This document shows positions 17,869 through 28,538 of a stretch of DNA of 64,000 nt, piece after piece. The DNA is taken from assembly GCF_050303215.1 (NCBI RefSeq), contig NZ_JBNLBH010000011.1:1-64000 (forward strand), given 5' to 3'. The position numbers and the translations under genes are program-made. The stretch's first letter is position 1. Each line of letters starts with the position of its first letter. This DNA is from Haliangium sp050303215. GTDB lineage: Bacteria; Myxococcota_A; Polyangia; Haliangiales; Haliangiaceae. The notes beneath the pieces were generated by a model. The model was not told the origin of the DNA and ran no database searches. It was given only the letters and a program-made list of their open reading frames with translations.

Positions 17869-19188
17869 ATGAGGTACCTGTACGGAGATGCGACCCCCTT
17901 CCCTCTCGAGGATAACTTCATCGAGACCCTCTCTGCCGCCACGGACACCTGCGTGGCGCTGTTCCAGATAGACAGCGAACTCATCGATCGGCGCGAGCGC
18001 TCCCAGGCCATCCGCGAGCGGACCGCAGAGGAGATCGCGTACCTCGAGCGGCTCGCCCGCATCGTGGACTCGGCGCTCGCGCCCATGATCCCGGCCGAGC
18101 AGCCCACCTACGTCGCCCAACGTACCGCCGGCGCGATCGCGCGCAGCGCCCAGGCCGCCATCACCCAGGCCCGCGACGGCCTGGTCCGGGACAGCGAATC
18201 CAACATCCGCGGCACCATCGGGAGCGACCTCGCGGGTCGCATCCAGAAGGCGCTGGCGAGCTTTCTGCTCAAGCATCAGCTCCCCAAGTCCACCTGGGAG
18301 TTTCGTTGGTCGTACGACTGGGACACCGCCCAGGTCGAGCTCACCCTGGCCTCGTCCGCCGAGTGCGGCGTCGTCGCCGAGTACACGGGCACGCTCCCGA
18401 GCGACGAGCGGTGGTCGATCCCGCAACGAATCTCCGACATCGATCCCCACACCGAGCTCACCATCCAACGCGACGTGGGCTGGCTGTCGCGGATGTTCAA
18501 GGGCTCACACGAGAGCCTCAGCGGCTTCTTCATCACCCACGTCGAGATCCAGGGCAAGGAGGCCCGGTTCCGGGTCCATCGCAGCCTCAAGCCGGGCGCC
18601 GACGGGTACGAAATCCGGGTCCGCGGCGCCGCCCAGAGCGCGCCGGTGGTGCGCTCGCTCACCGACGATGCCGCCGAGCCGATCTCGGTTTTCGGCGAGG
18701 ACGCCGCCAACCTGACCAGCTTGTGGAGCATGATCGCCACGGAGTTCAAGCGCCTCACGAGCTGCCGCGATCGTCTGCTGCGGGCCCGCCTGCGCGGCAC
18801 CGACGTCGCCCAGATCGAAGAGCCGGGCGAGCTGCCCGAGGTCATCCTCATGGCCTTGGCCCCGTTCGTGCGCGAGATGCGCCTGCGCAGCCGCGTGCCC
18901 GGCGAGCTGGTGCTCAAGCGCGATCTCGGCAACGGGCGGCGCGAGGAGCTGTTCGTGCCCCGGCAGGAGCTCGAGCGCAAGTTCGCGACCCTGTCCTCGG
19001 ACCAGCAGCGCTTCTTCCAGGCCGCCGGTCTCGGCGGCGAGGCCACCATGGACTTCGTTCATCGCGCCTACCCGGCCGCGCCGTCCGCGCCGTCCTCGCC
19101 CGCCGCGGGCAAGGCCAAGCGCCCGCCCAAGGAGCCCAAAGACCCTCCTGACGGGACCCCGGAGTCCGTCTCCGGGGTCGCCGCCTAA
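17869..19188 (+). CDS. Conserved hypothetical protein (starts MRYLYGDATPFP)
   Basis: A 439-aa soluble protein with no domain I can name. The opening MRYLYGDATPFPLEDNF is, as far as I recall, shared by conserved hypotheticals of myxobacteria. Charged helical stretches (about 40-100) are followed by a beta-rich middle with several aromatic residues (WEFRWSYDWD) and a Lys/Pro-rich tail. The ATG at 17869 is preferred over the GTG 19 codons upstream because TTGAGGCG lies at the right distance. It is monocistronic and converges on the porin gene with an 11-bp gap. Confidence 0.75.
   Translation: MRYLYGDATPFPLEDNFIETLSAATDTCVALFQIDSELIDRRERSQAIRERTAEEIAYLERLARIVDSALAPMIPAEQPTYVAQRTAGAIARSAQAAITQARDGLVRDSESNIRGTIGSDLAGRIQKALASFLLKHQLPKSTWEFRWSYDWDTAQVELTLASSAECGVVAEYTGTLPSDERWSIPQRISDIDPHTELTIQRDVGWLSRMFKGSHESLSGFFITHVEIQGKEARFRVHRSLKPGADGYEIRVRGAAQSAPVVRSLTDDAAEPISVFGEDAANLTSLWSMIATEFKRLTSCRDRLLRARLRGTDVAQIEEPGELPEVILMALAPFVREMRLRSRVPGELVLKRDLGNGRREELFVPRQELERKFATLSSDQQRFFQAAGLGGEATMDFVHRAYPAAPSAPSSPAAGKAKRPPKEPKDPPDGTPESVSGVAA
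19155..19179. terminator. Hairpin at the convergent gene ends
   Basis: A perfect 10-bp stem GACCCCGGAG / CTCCGGGGTC with a 5-nt loop, inside the last codons of the orphan gene and 20 bp before the oppositely oriented porin end. No U-run follows, so if it terminates it may need help. The placement between convergent genes supports the role. Confidence 0.45.
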
Positions 19189-19199
19189 CCCGACACCGT

Positions 19200-20725
19200 T
19201 TAGAACAGAATCTGCGCCTCGGCGATCAGTCGGTGGTTGATGTCCGGCTCCGGCGCCCCGGCGCGGGCTCCGCGATCGTCCCGCAACGTGTAGGTGAGGC
19301 CGAGGAAGCGACGGCCGCCGCGATACAGTTGGACCAGGGCGTCGATTTCGACCCGCTCGTCGGTCGCCGGCAGCCGGCTCGACCGATCGCCCGCACCGAG
19401 GAAGGACAACTCCCCGTAGCTGGCGCGCGCGCCCACCAGGACGTCGCGCGGCAGTAGGTACGACGCCTCGACCGTGACCCCACGCCTCGTCGGACGATCG
19501 CCCACGGCCGCGAGCAACATCTCGTTGCCGGGAGCGCGCAAGAGCTGCTCCGTATCCTCCCATCGCCACACCGCCTCGACCGTGAGATCCAAGCCCCGGT
19601 AGCGCAACGCCGCGTCAGCGCTCACGCTGACGCGCGCAACGTCATCGGCCGTGCCGTCGCCGTCCACGTCGTTCACGACTGCGAGCGCGCCGATCTGGGC
19701 GGGGGCCGGCGCGGCATCGCGCACGACCCCGGCCCCGAGCATCAGCGCCGGCCGCTCGGTGCGAGCGATGTCACCGTACCCGTAGGCAAACCGCTGGCCC
19801 AGAATCACGGCGTCGAGCCGGGCGGTCACGGCCTTGTCGAGGTTGTCGTCGAGGCGGTTCTTGCCCGCCCCGTTGCCGACGCCGAGGTAGTAGCCCAGGC
19901 GCTGCCCCAAGAGCTGCCCGTGCACGCCGATCTGGATGTCGCGGTCATAGCGAAGGTCGTCGATGGCGGCCGCGAGCTCCGGGAAGGCCAGGCGCGTGCT
20001 GCTGGTCAGGAAGGCCCGGGTCCAGTGGGTCTTGTACTGCCCAAAGCGCACGTTCACAGCCTCGTGCACGGCGTAATCACCATAATATTCGAGCAGCGGC
20101 GGCGACCCCGGCGCCGACAGCACCAGCTTGAACGTCAGGGCCTCGCCGCTCTGACCGGCCACGGTGAGTCGCGCCCGCCGCAGCCGCAGGGTCGAGGTGT
20201 CGACCTCACCGGCCGCGGCCCGGAGTTCGTAGCGCGGCTGCACGTACCCGGAGAGTTGGAGCCGGTACTGGCCGTCGGCGGTGCTCCAGCGAAATCCACC
20301 CGAGTGCTCGACGGAGCCGCCCGAGGCGGATACCCCGGGTCGCTCCGCGTCCGCGACGCGGCCGCGCAAGGACGCCACCTCGGTTGCCACCTCGGCCAGG
20401 CGAGCCTCCACCGCGTCGAGGGTGTCGAGGGCGTCGGGGAGCGCGGTGTCGCGGCGCGCGAGCTCGGCGAGCTGGGTCTCCAGCACCGCCAGCCGGGCCT
20501 CGAGATCCTGGGCCGCCGCGGTCATTGCGGGCAGCACCGTGGCCTGCTCACGCAGGCTGGCGAACTCCTGCTCGAGAGCCTCGATGCGCTGGCCCGGCGT
20601 GCGCCCGTCGGACTGCGCAGATACCGGGGTGAGCCCGCCCAGCCAGCCCAACGCCAGCAATACACCCGCCGCGACGCGCGCCCGGGCCAGCGCCCGAGCG
20701 CGCATACCTCGACGCGGCGGATACA

Positions 20726-20726
<1 letters not shown>
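19200..20726 (-). CDS. Outer-membrane porin, phosphate-selective OprO/OprP-like
   Basis: A 508-aa protein. It has a signal peptide (LLALGWLGGLTPVSAQS), a coiled-coil segment (about 45-120, RIEALEQEFASLREQ and LDTLDAVEARLAEVA), then a beta-barrel region with GYVQPRYELRAAAGEVDTST, RRARLTVAGQ and FGQYKTHWTRAFLTSSTRL, as in OprO/P-type porins. It ends in a C-terminal F (EAQILF), the usual Bam signature. The ATG overlaps the stop of the upstream gene (TGATG), so translation is coupled to it. Substrate specificity cannot be read. Confidence 0.85.
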
Positions 20727-21694
<968 letters not shown>

Positions 21695-21913
21695 AAGGAA
21701 CGTCTCCTTGTGGTTCTCGCTCCAACGAGCTGCGAGGGTTCTGCGGGGTTGGACGAGAGAGACCTCGATTTCATCCATCAGGATGATGCCCACGCTCCTG
21801 GAGTGATGTCAAACACGTTTGAATTCAAACAGATACAAGCGAAACAGCAATGTATTACATGAGCCGCTGGGCGGTCGCCTGGGCGCCCTCCGTAGGCTGG
21901 GTCACTGCACTGC
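21695..21913 (-). promoter_or_regulatory. Promoter region with TCAAAC/GTTTGA operator-like array
   Basis: A relatively A+T-rich 219-bp gap. Three half-sites spaced exactly 8 bp apart lie at 21809-21814 (TCAAAC), 21817-21822 (GTTTGA) and 21825-21830 (TCAAAC). They form two overlapping palindromes, TCAAAC-AC-GTTTGA and the perfect 14-mer GTTTGAATTCAAAC. The array is about 115-135 bp upstream of the repeat-protein/porin operon, a suitable place for a regulator. Confidence 0.5.
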
Positions 21914-23647
<1,734 letters not shown>

Positions 23648-23663
23648 AGCGAACTCCCTTGGC

Positions 23664-24194
23664 TCAGACCGGCTCACGCTCGGGCACATCGGGGCGATAG
23701 CGAACGAAGGTAATCTTGACCCGTCCCTCCTCCACGGCCACCGGGAGCGGGTCCAGACCGCGCTTGGACGGCCCGCTGATCTTCTCGCCGTCCATGCGGA
23801 ACGAGCTCTTGTGACACGGACACTTGAAGACGCCCTCACCGGGATCGAAGTCCACGGCGCAGCCGAGGTGCGGGCATACAGACGACAGCGCCTCGACCTC
23901 GCCGGCCTCCGTGCGCCGGACCCAGGCCGCCCCCAGGGCGACGTCGTCGGCCACCGCCCATGCGTCCCGTATCTGTGACGCCGTGACCTGCAGCCGCACC
24001 GGTGGCGCGCCGGCCTGGAGAGCGTCCACACCGACCAGATCGACCGGGCCGGTGCCGCTGGTGACGACCTTCCGCCCGACCGGGAACAGTAGATATCGAA
24101 CCAAGGGGACCGCGACGACCGCGCCGATCGCCCCGCCCAGCGCCATGGTGGCGGCCTTCAAGAAAGCTCTCCGTGTCTGGTTCGAGTCGGCCAT
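23664..24194 (-). CDS. Rieske [2Fe-2S] protein of the cytochrome bc complex
   Basis: A 176-aa protein with a twin-arginine-type N-terminus (TRRAFLKAATMALGG) whose hydrophobic segment serves as TM anchor. The cluster-binding boxes C107-P-H109-L-G-C112 and C125-P-C127-H128 are intact, with the disulfide cysteines at 112 and 127. It transfers electrons from quinol at the Qo site to the c-type haems of the partner gene. The start MADSNQ has AAAGGAA nine bases upstream. It forms an operon with the cytochrome b/c fusion. Confidence 0.93.
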   Translation of the reverse strand: MADSNQTRRAFLKAATMALGGAIGAVVAVPLVRYLLFPVGRKVVTSGTGPVDLVGVDALQAGAPPVRLQVTASQIRDAWAVADDVALGAAWVRRTEAGEVEALSSVCPHLGCAVDFDPGEGVFKCPCHKSSFRMDGEKISGPSKRGLDPLPVAVEEGRVKITFVRYRPDVPEREPV

Positions 24195-24530
24195 CGCGAA
24201 TTGTTCCTTTCGCTGTCGAGCCCATGATCCGCGCACGAACGTCGCGGATGCAACCGGCCCAGCGCGAATTCCTCGCCCCGTCACTCGCCCCGATCCGCAC
24301 CCGCGCTCCGTGCCCCGGCGCGGCTCGTGGGCCAGACCACGACAGCGCTCGCTCCGCGCCTGGCCCGGACGACGGAGCTCCCCTGCCGGACCGATGGCGC
24401 CACCTTGCTGGAGACGCTGTGGGGCAAGGAGTGGTGGGACACTCGGCTCAGCTCCAGCTCTCGACCGGCCCGGGTCTCGTCTGGCGACTGACGCCGGCGA
24501 CTCACTCCCGCGACCGAATCCGGAGTCGGT
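24195..24530 (-). promoter_or_regulatory. Leader/intergenic region upstream of the Rieske-cytochrome b operon
   Basis: 336 bp without a convincing gene. A perfect inverted repeat ATCCGCG-N9-CGCGGAT (24227-24249) lies 33-55 bp upstream of the Rieske ATG and may be an operator or leader hairpin. The rest is GC-rich with no other recognisable signal. Confidence 0.35.
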
Positions 24531-24905
24531 CTACCCGAAGGCGCGCTCGTCCCGCTCCTGCGCCTCTTTGCACTTGATGCAGAGCGTAGTCTCGGGGCGG
24601 GCCTCGAGGCGCTTCTTGCCGATCGGCTCGTCGCACATCTCGCAGATGCCGAACGACCCCTCGTCGAGCTTGCGCAGCGCCAGGTCGAGCTTGGCGAGGT
24701 GCACTTTCTCACGCCCCCGGAGCCGGAACTCGAACGACTGGTAGTACTCGCTCGAGGCCAGGTCCATCTCGTCGGCAAGATCATCCTGGCTGAGCGCCAT
24801 ATCCTCAGTGAGCGTCCGGCGAGCGCGGTCGAGCACCATCACTCGCTTGCTCTCCAGGAGCTCTCGAAACTTTTCTCGATCCTTGGTCGTGAGCGGCTTG
24901 GCCAC
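24531..24905 (-). CDS. DksA/TraR-family zinc-finger regulator
   Basis: A 124-aa protein with the DksA layout. An N-terminal coiled coil (about 10-80) carries the acidic tip DDLADEMD (41-48), and a C4 zinc finger uses C88, C91, C109 and C112 (ICEMC and LCIKC). Family members bind in the RNA-polymerase secondary channel or act similarly on transcription. The GTG start is chosen because GGAGG lies nine bases upstream and the coil begins there. It is transcribed toward the Rieske operon but 336 bp away, so probably separately. Confidence 0.9.
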   Translation of the reverse strand: MAKPLTTKDREKFRELLESKRVMVLDRARRTLTEDMALSQDDLADEMDLASSEYYQSFEFRLRGREKVHLAKLDLALRKLDEGSFGICEMCDEPIGKKRLEARPETTLCIKCKEAQERDERAFG

Positions 24906-25094
24906 GGCGGTTCCCTCCAATCGCCGAAGGGGTGGCACAAGATATGCGTGTTCGAGCTTTCTTGCAAGACTTGATCTGCACAGATAACTGCTCGACTTTT
25001 TTACGTAATTGCCGCTGCTACCGGGACCGAACGGGTTCATACACAGCCCGACGTCTTGACACAGTGTAAGCGAGGTACCGAGAATGGCTCGAGT
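24906..25094. promoter_or_regulatory. Divergent promoter region, DksA-like and RHH-like genes
   Basis: 189 bp, clearly richer in A+T than its flanks around 24940-25010 (stretches such as CGACTTTTTTACGTAATT). It presumably holds promoters for both divergent genes. I see no convincing palindrome. Confidence 0.35.
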
Positions 25095-25298
25095 ATGGCT
25101 GGTTCGGACAAGCGCAAACAGTCCCTGTATTTCCCTGAAGAGATGCTGAAGGAGATTCAAGAAGAAGCTGCTCGCCAGGACAGGAGTCTCTCGTGGATCG
25201 TTCAGAAGGCGTGGAAGATCGCGCGCAGGGAGATCCGAAAATACCCCTCGGTGAACGACTTCCCGGGAATGGAAGATACCAAGGAAGCGTCCCGCTGA
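25095..25298 (+). CDS. Small RHH-like protein (TIGR04563-type)
   Basis: A 67-aa protein with KRKQSLYFPEEMLKEIQEEA followed by RQDRSLSWIVQKAWKIARREI. The short strand (QSLYF), two-helix spacing and SLSWIVQ turn resemble a ribbon-helix-helix DNA-binding fold. To my recollection this sequence pattern defines the small TIGR04563 family found in multiple copies in myxobacteria. The ATG at 25095 gives the normal short N-terminus. It is followed after 13 bp by the alpha/beta hydrolase gene, so they are probably co-transcribed. Its DNA target, if any, is unknown. Confidence 0.75.
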   Translation: MAGSDKRKQSLYFPEEMLKEIQEEAARQDRSLSWIVQKAWKIARREIRKYPSVNDFPGMEDTKEASR

Positions 25299-25311
25299 GC
25301 GCGAGGAGGTT

Positions 25312-26268
25312 GTGAGCGGCGAGGCCGAGCCGCGCTTTGCGCTGTCCCGGATCGACGGCATCCCCATCTTCTACGACATCGTCGAGTCGGAGACCGGGCG
25401 CCCCGACACCGTGGTCATGTGTGACGGCATCGGGTGTGACGGCTACGTCTGGAAGCACCTGCGGCGGGCCCTGGCCCCGCGCTACCGGTTGCTCCACTGG
25501 CACTATCCCGGGCACGGACGCAGCGCTTCCCCCCAGTCGCCCGAGCACGCCACGATCGAGGCGCTGGCGGACGACCTGCTGTGTGTCATGGATGACGCCG
25601 GCAGCGAGCGCGTCATCGCCTGCGGGCACTCGATGGGGGTCCAGGTGGTGCTCGAGACCTACCGGAGAGCGCCCGCGCGGGTCCGGGCCATGGTGTTGAT
25701 GTGCGGCGCGCCCGAGAACCCGCTGCGCAGCTTCCGCGGTACTGATCGCTTCGAGGCCCTGTTGCCAACGGTGAAGCGCCTGGCCGACCGCGCCCCGGGG
25801 CTGTTCAATCGCATTTCGCGAAAGCTACTGCCGACCCGACTGGCCTACGAGATTGCCACCCTGATCGAGCCCAACGAGGCGCTCATCGACCGTCGCGACT
25901 TCATGCCCTACCTAGAGGGCATGGCGCGGGTGGACGTCCAACTCTTCATGGACATGCTGAGCGGCGCGGTCCGACACTCGGCGGTCGACCTCCTCGGCGA
26001 GATCGACGTCCCAACCTTGATCATCGGCGGCAGCGACGACGGCTTCACCCCACCCGCGTTGAGCACCCGGATGCACGCGGCCATCCCCGACGCCGAGATC
26101 CACATCGTGGCCAGCGGCTCGCACACCGCTCCGATCGAACGTCCGGACGAGGTCGACGCGGTCGTGCTCGACTTCCTCCAGCGCCGCCTCTCGAACCCTG
26201 ACACCGAGGACACCTCGCCGCCCGTGCCAGGTAGTGGCCACACCGTGTCCACGCCGTCGAGTCGCTGA
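25312..26268 (+). CDS. Alpha/beta hydrolase
   Basis: A 318-aa alpha/beta-hydrolase-fold enzyme. The nucleophile elbow is GHSMG with S107. The likely acid lies in GGSDDGFTP and the histidine in SGSHTAPIE. HYPGHGRS after the third strand is also typical. A low-complexity 25-residue tail follows the fold. The GTG start is preceded by GCGAGGAGGTT, a strong ribosome-binding site, 13 bp after the small RHH-like gene. Substrate unknown; esterase, haloperoxidase-like or lactonase activities are all possible. Confidence 0.87.
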   Translation: MSGEAEPRFALSRIDGIPIFYDIVESETGRPDTVVMCDGIGCDGYVWKHLRRALAPRYRLLHWHYPGHGRSASPQSPEHATIEALADDLLCVMDDAGSERVIACGHSMGVQVVLETYRRAPARVRAMVLMCGAPENPLRSFRGTDRFEALLPTVKRLADRAPGLFNRISRKLLPTRLAYEIATLIEPNEALIDRRDFMPYLEGMARVDVQLFMDMLSGAVRHSAVDLLGEIDVPTLIIGGSDDGFTPPALSTRMHAAIPDAEIHIVASGSHTAPIERPDEVDAVVLDFLQRRLSNPDTEDTSPPVPGSGHTVSTPSSR

Positions 26269-26299
26269 CCGAGATCCGCGGCTTCCGCCCCGATCTCGG
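26269..26299 (+). terminator. Terminator-like stem after alpha/beta hydrolase
   Basis: Starts directly after the stop codon. The 8-bp arms CCGAGATC and GATCTCGG enclose a 15-nt loop, followed by CTTCTTCCC. The tail is pyrimidine-rich rather than a pure T-run. Confidence 0.45.
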
Positions 26300-26586
26300 C
26301 TTCTTCCCTGAAAAGCCTGATAATATCAGGCACTTGTAGAACAATCACCGAAGCGTGAATGGTTTTCGATTGGGCAGCAGTCAGGGCACAGTTCGACCAG
26401 ACTTATGTAAGTATGCGAAAGCAAAGAAGTACCTGATAGAATTTTCAGGTTAAAAAAGAGCAATTTTCTCTCGCAAAAGCCCAGCGGATCAGGCAAGGTC
26501 ACGGTCCCCAAACGGCGCACATCTGGCTGCTTTGGCGCCATATCTCGCGTCACTCACGTTTTTTGTTGGAGAGGGACAGATAAGCG
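26269..26586. other. A+T-rich island with terminator-like stem and several palindromes
   Basis: 318 bp with no ORF I believe, notably lower in GC than the window. Immediately after the hydrolase stop, CCGAGATC-N15-GATCTCGG (26269-26299), followed by a pyrimidine-rich tract, looks like that gene's terminator. Further on are CCTGATA-A-TATCAGG (26316-26330), ACTTA-TG-TAAGT (26401-26412) and ACCTGA-N8-TCAGGT (26431-26450). The first and third share CCTGA/TCAGG half-sites, and another CCTGA occurs at 26307. They may be binding sites upstream of the gene at 26587. Confidence 0.5.
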
Positions 26587-26982
26587 ATGACTCGACCCGT
26601 CCTACGTCGGCACGACGACGACAATGATGGTCTTGTCGCACTGCCACCCATTCCTGTCGTTCGGCAACGACTTCGCAGGACCGTGAAGGAGTTTGCCCAG
26701 GCATCTCCGGGACGGCGGGCGGCGGCGCTCGCCGCGGTATGGATTGCGGCAACCGGTTGCGAAGCGGATCTCAGCACCTACGACGCGGAAGAGGCCCTGC
26801 GCACGTACCGACTGGTAGAATCCGAGCTGCGAGCAGAGCTCCGCCTGACCATGGGGCGTGCGATCCACAATGAGCCTCATGCGGACACCCGCAACAGCAT
26901 GATCAAGATGTTGGAGTACCTCGAGCAGCTCGAGTCGGCCGCTGTCGCGCCCCGGCCGAACCGCCGCCGCAGACGGCGCTGA
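26587..26982 (+). CDS. Hypothetical protein with Arg-rich tail
   Basis: A 131-aa protein I do not recognise. The N-terminus is polar and acidic (RRHDDDNDG). Residues 46-60 (AALAAVWIAATGC) are hydrophobic but too deep for a normal signal peptide. The C-terminal half is predicted helical (YRLVESELRAELRLTMGRAI and MIKMLEYLEQLES). It ends in a run of arginines that could bind nucleic acid or acidic surfaces. It sits alone behind the A+T-rich island, whose GGAGAGGGACAG offers a ribosome-binding site. Confidence 0.6.
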   Translation: MTRPVLRRHDDDNDGLVALPPIPVVRQRLRRTVKEFAQASPGRRAAALAAVWIAATGCEADLSTYDAEEALRTYRLVESELRAELRLTMGRAIHNEPHADTRNSMIKMLEYLEQLESAAVAPRPNRRRRRR

Positions 26983-27461
26983 TCGCCACGACATGAGACG
27001 TATGGGGCCGCGCGGGCCCGCGTCGCAACCCGAGGGCCGCGACGCCACGTGGCTGGCCCCCGGGTTCTGGGTTGTTGTTGTCTAGCCCAGTGGAGTCATG
27101 CCTGCTCCGGTCCAACCGGAGGCGGAAGCACCCGTAGTCGCTCCACTGGTCCACGCGGCATCAGGAGTCGTGGCCGTCATCGGCCGATTCGGGCCATGCC
27201 AAGGCCCGCACCACGTGGATCCTCGTCCGAACGCATCGGGTCGATGGTCCGGCCAAGGAACGAGGGAACGGGCATGCCCGGATCCGCGTCCTGCGGCCCG
27301 CACGATCCACATGCATTTAAAATCGTTCTGTTTTTCTGGTTTTGTCCGGTTCCCGGACACTCCCGGACACGGTCGCCCGGACACTGTCCGAGATACCGGA
27401 CGAGATCGCCTCTAACCCAGTGAAACCTGGTCGCGGCACGAGGCTTGCTGAGGCTGGGTGT
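26983..27461 (+). promoter_or_regulatory. Long intergenic region with CCGGACA/TGTCCGG operator-like array
   Basis: 479 bp. The first 320 bp are GC-rich and featureless. At 27331-27343 a T-rich stretch leads into a cluster of half-sites: TGTCCGG (27343-27349), then CCGGACA at 27353, 27363 and 27377, and TGTCCG at 27385. They form a perfect inverted repeat TGTCCGG-TTC-CCGGACA and a second one CGGACA-C-TGTCCG. The first two direct copies are exactly 10 bp apart, one helical turn. The array ends about 70 bp before the next gene's start. It is probably the regulatory region of the 27462-29242 pair. Confidence 0.6.
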
Positions 27462-28538
27462 ATGCCTTGGTTCATCCTCTCGCTCACCTTGGTCGCGGTC
27501 GCGGCCGACCCCCTCGACGGCGACGAGTCGTCCCGCCAAGGCCAACTGGCCGCAGTCACTGAAACCGGGCAGGTCGTGATCAGCCGCGACCGCGGCCGCT
27601 CGTGGCACGCGATCCTCGACTGCCCTGAGGGAGCACCGAGCGAGGCTGCCGACGACGTCGGTGACGCTCCAGAGCACTCGTGTATCGACGACCGCCCAGC
27701 GGCGCGGATCGCCTGGCGCGACGATCGCCTATACATGGTCTGCGATGGAGGCACGCTGATGAGCTGGCACCCTCACACCGGGCTCCATCCGGTCGCGGTC
27801 CATGCCCACCCCGGCCCGAGCCAGCCCGTGGCCATGGCAGGCGGTCCGACCGAGCTCGGGCTCGTCGATCGAGATGGCCGGCTATGGTCAGTGGACGCCG
27901 ATGGGCGAGCCGTTGTCCTCGCGGTCTCACCGGAGCCAGTCCGCGCCCTGACCACCTGGCGGGGGGCCTGGGTGGTCGCCGGTGTCACCACGGTGTGGAG
28001 CGGTCCAGCACCGTGGCGAGCGCTGGCCGCGGTCTCGGCCTGCGCGGTCGCCGGCGACGGCTCGGGCCTGTGGCTCGCCGGGCCCGAGGGGCTGTTCGAA
28101 TTGCGCGCGGATCAGCTCCACGTCCGCGCGGTGACGCCACTGAGCAGCGTCGCGGCGGGGGCTGGGTCAATTTGGATCATCGACGAGGGCACCCTAGCCC
28201 TCGCCCATGCCCCCTCGTCCTCGTCGCCGTCGCCCATAGACCCAGGCGAAGACCACGATGGCCCCGCCCGCCTGGCCCAGCGACTGCACCGGCGGGCCCA
28301 CCTGGCCCGCTGGCTCCCCCGACTCGACCTCCAACTGCGCTGGCAACGCGGCGTGCGCGGTTCGTGGCCGCCCACCGACATGCCCGATGCGATCGAGCAA
28401 GATCGCCCGGGCCCAGGGCCACGGCAGCCCCCCGATGGCCTCGGGCCACCTCGGAACCTCGGGTTCTCGATCGCCGTGTGGTTGTCGTGGGACGTCGACC
28501 TCGCCGCCGCGCTGATCGCACTCGGGAGCATGAAATGA
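27462..28538 (+). CDS. Exported protein, beta-propeller-like (BNR-type) with C-terminal half-domain
   Basis: A 358-aa protein. A signal peptide (MPWFILSLTLVAVAADP) fixes the start at 27462. The middle resembles a beta-propeller or sialidase-type repeat protein: VVISRDRGRSWHAI is a BNR/Asp-box-like motif, with repeats such as GLVDRDGRLWSVDADG and GSGLWLAGPEGLFEL. The last 90 residues (RRAHLARWLPRLDLQLRWQRG ... IAVWLSWDVDLAAAL) resemble a domain in the next protein. The stop overlaps the next ATG (ATGA), so the pair is coupled. Function unknown; envelope location is likely. Confidence 0.65.
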   Translation: MPWFILSLTLVAVAADPLDGDESSRQGQLAAVTETGQVVISRDRGRSWHAILDCPEGAPSEAADDVGDAPEHSCIDDRPAARIAWRDDRLYMVCDGGTLMSWHPHTGLHPVAVHAHPGPSQPVAMAGGPTELGLVDRDGRLWSVDADGRAVVLAVSPEPVRALTTWRGAWVVAGVTTVWSGPAPWRALAAVSACAVAGDGSGLWLAGPEGLFELRADQLHVRAVTPLSSVAAGAGSIWIIDEGTLALAHAPSSSSPSPIDPGEDHDGPARLAQRLHRRAHLARWLPRLDLQLRWQRGVRGSWPPTDMPDAIEQDRPGPGPRQPPDGLGPPRNLGFSIAVWLSWDVDLAAALIALGSMK

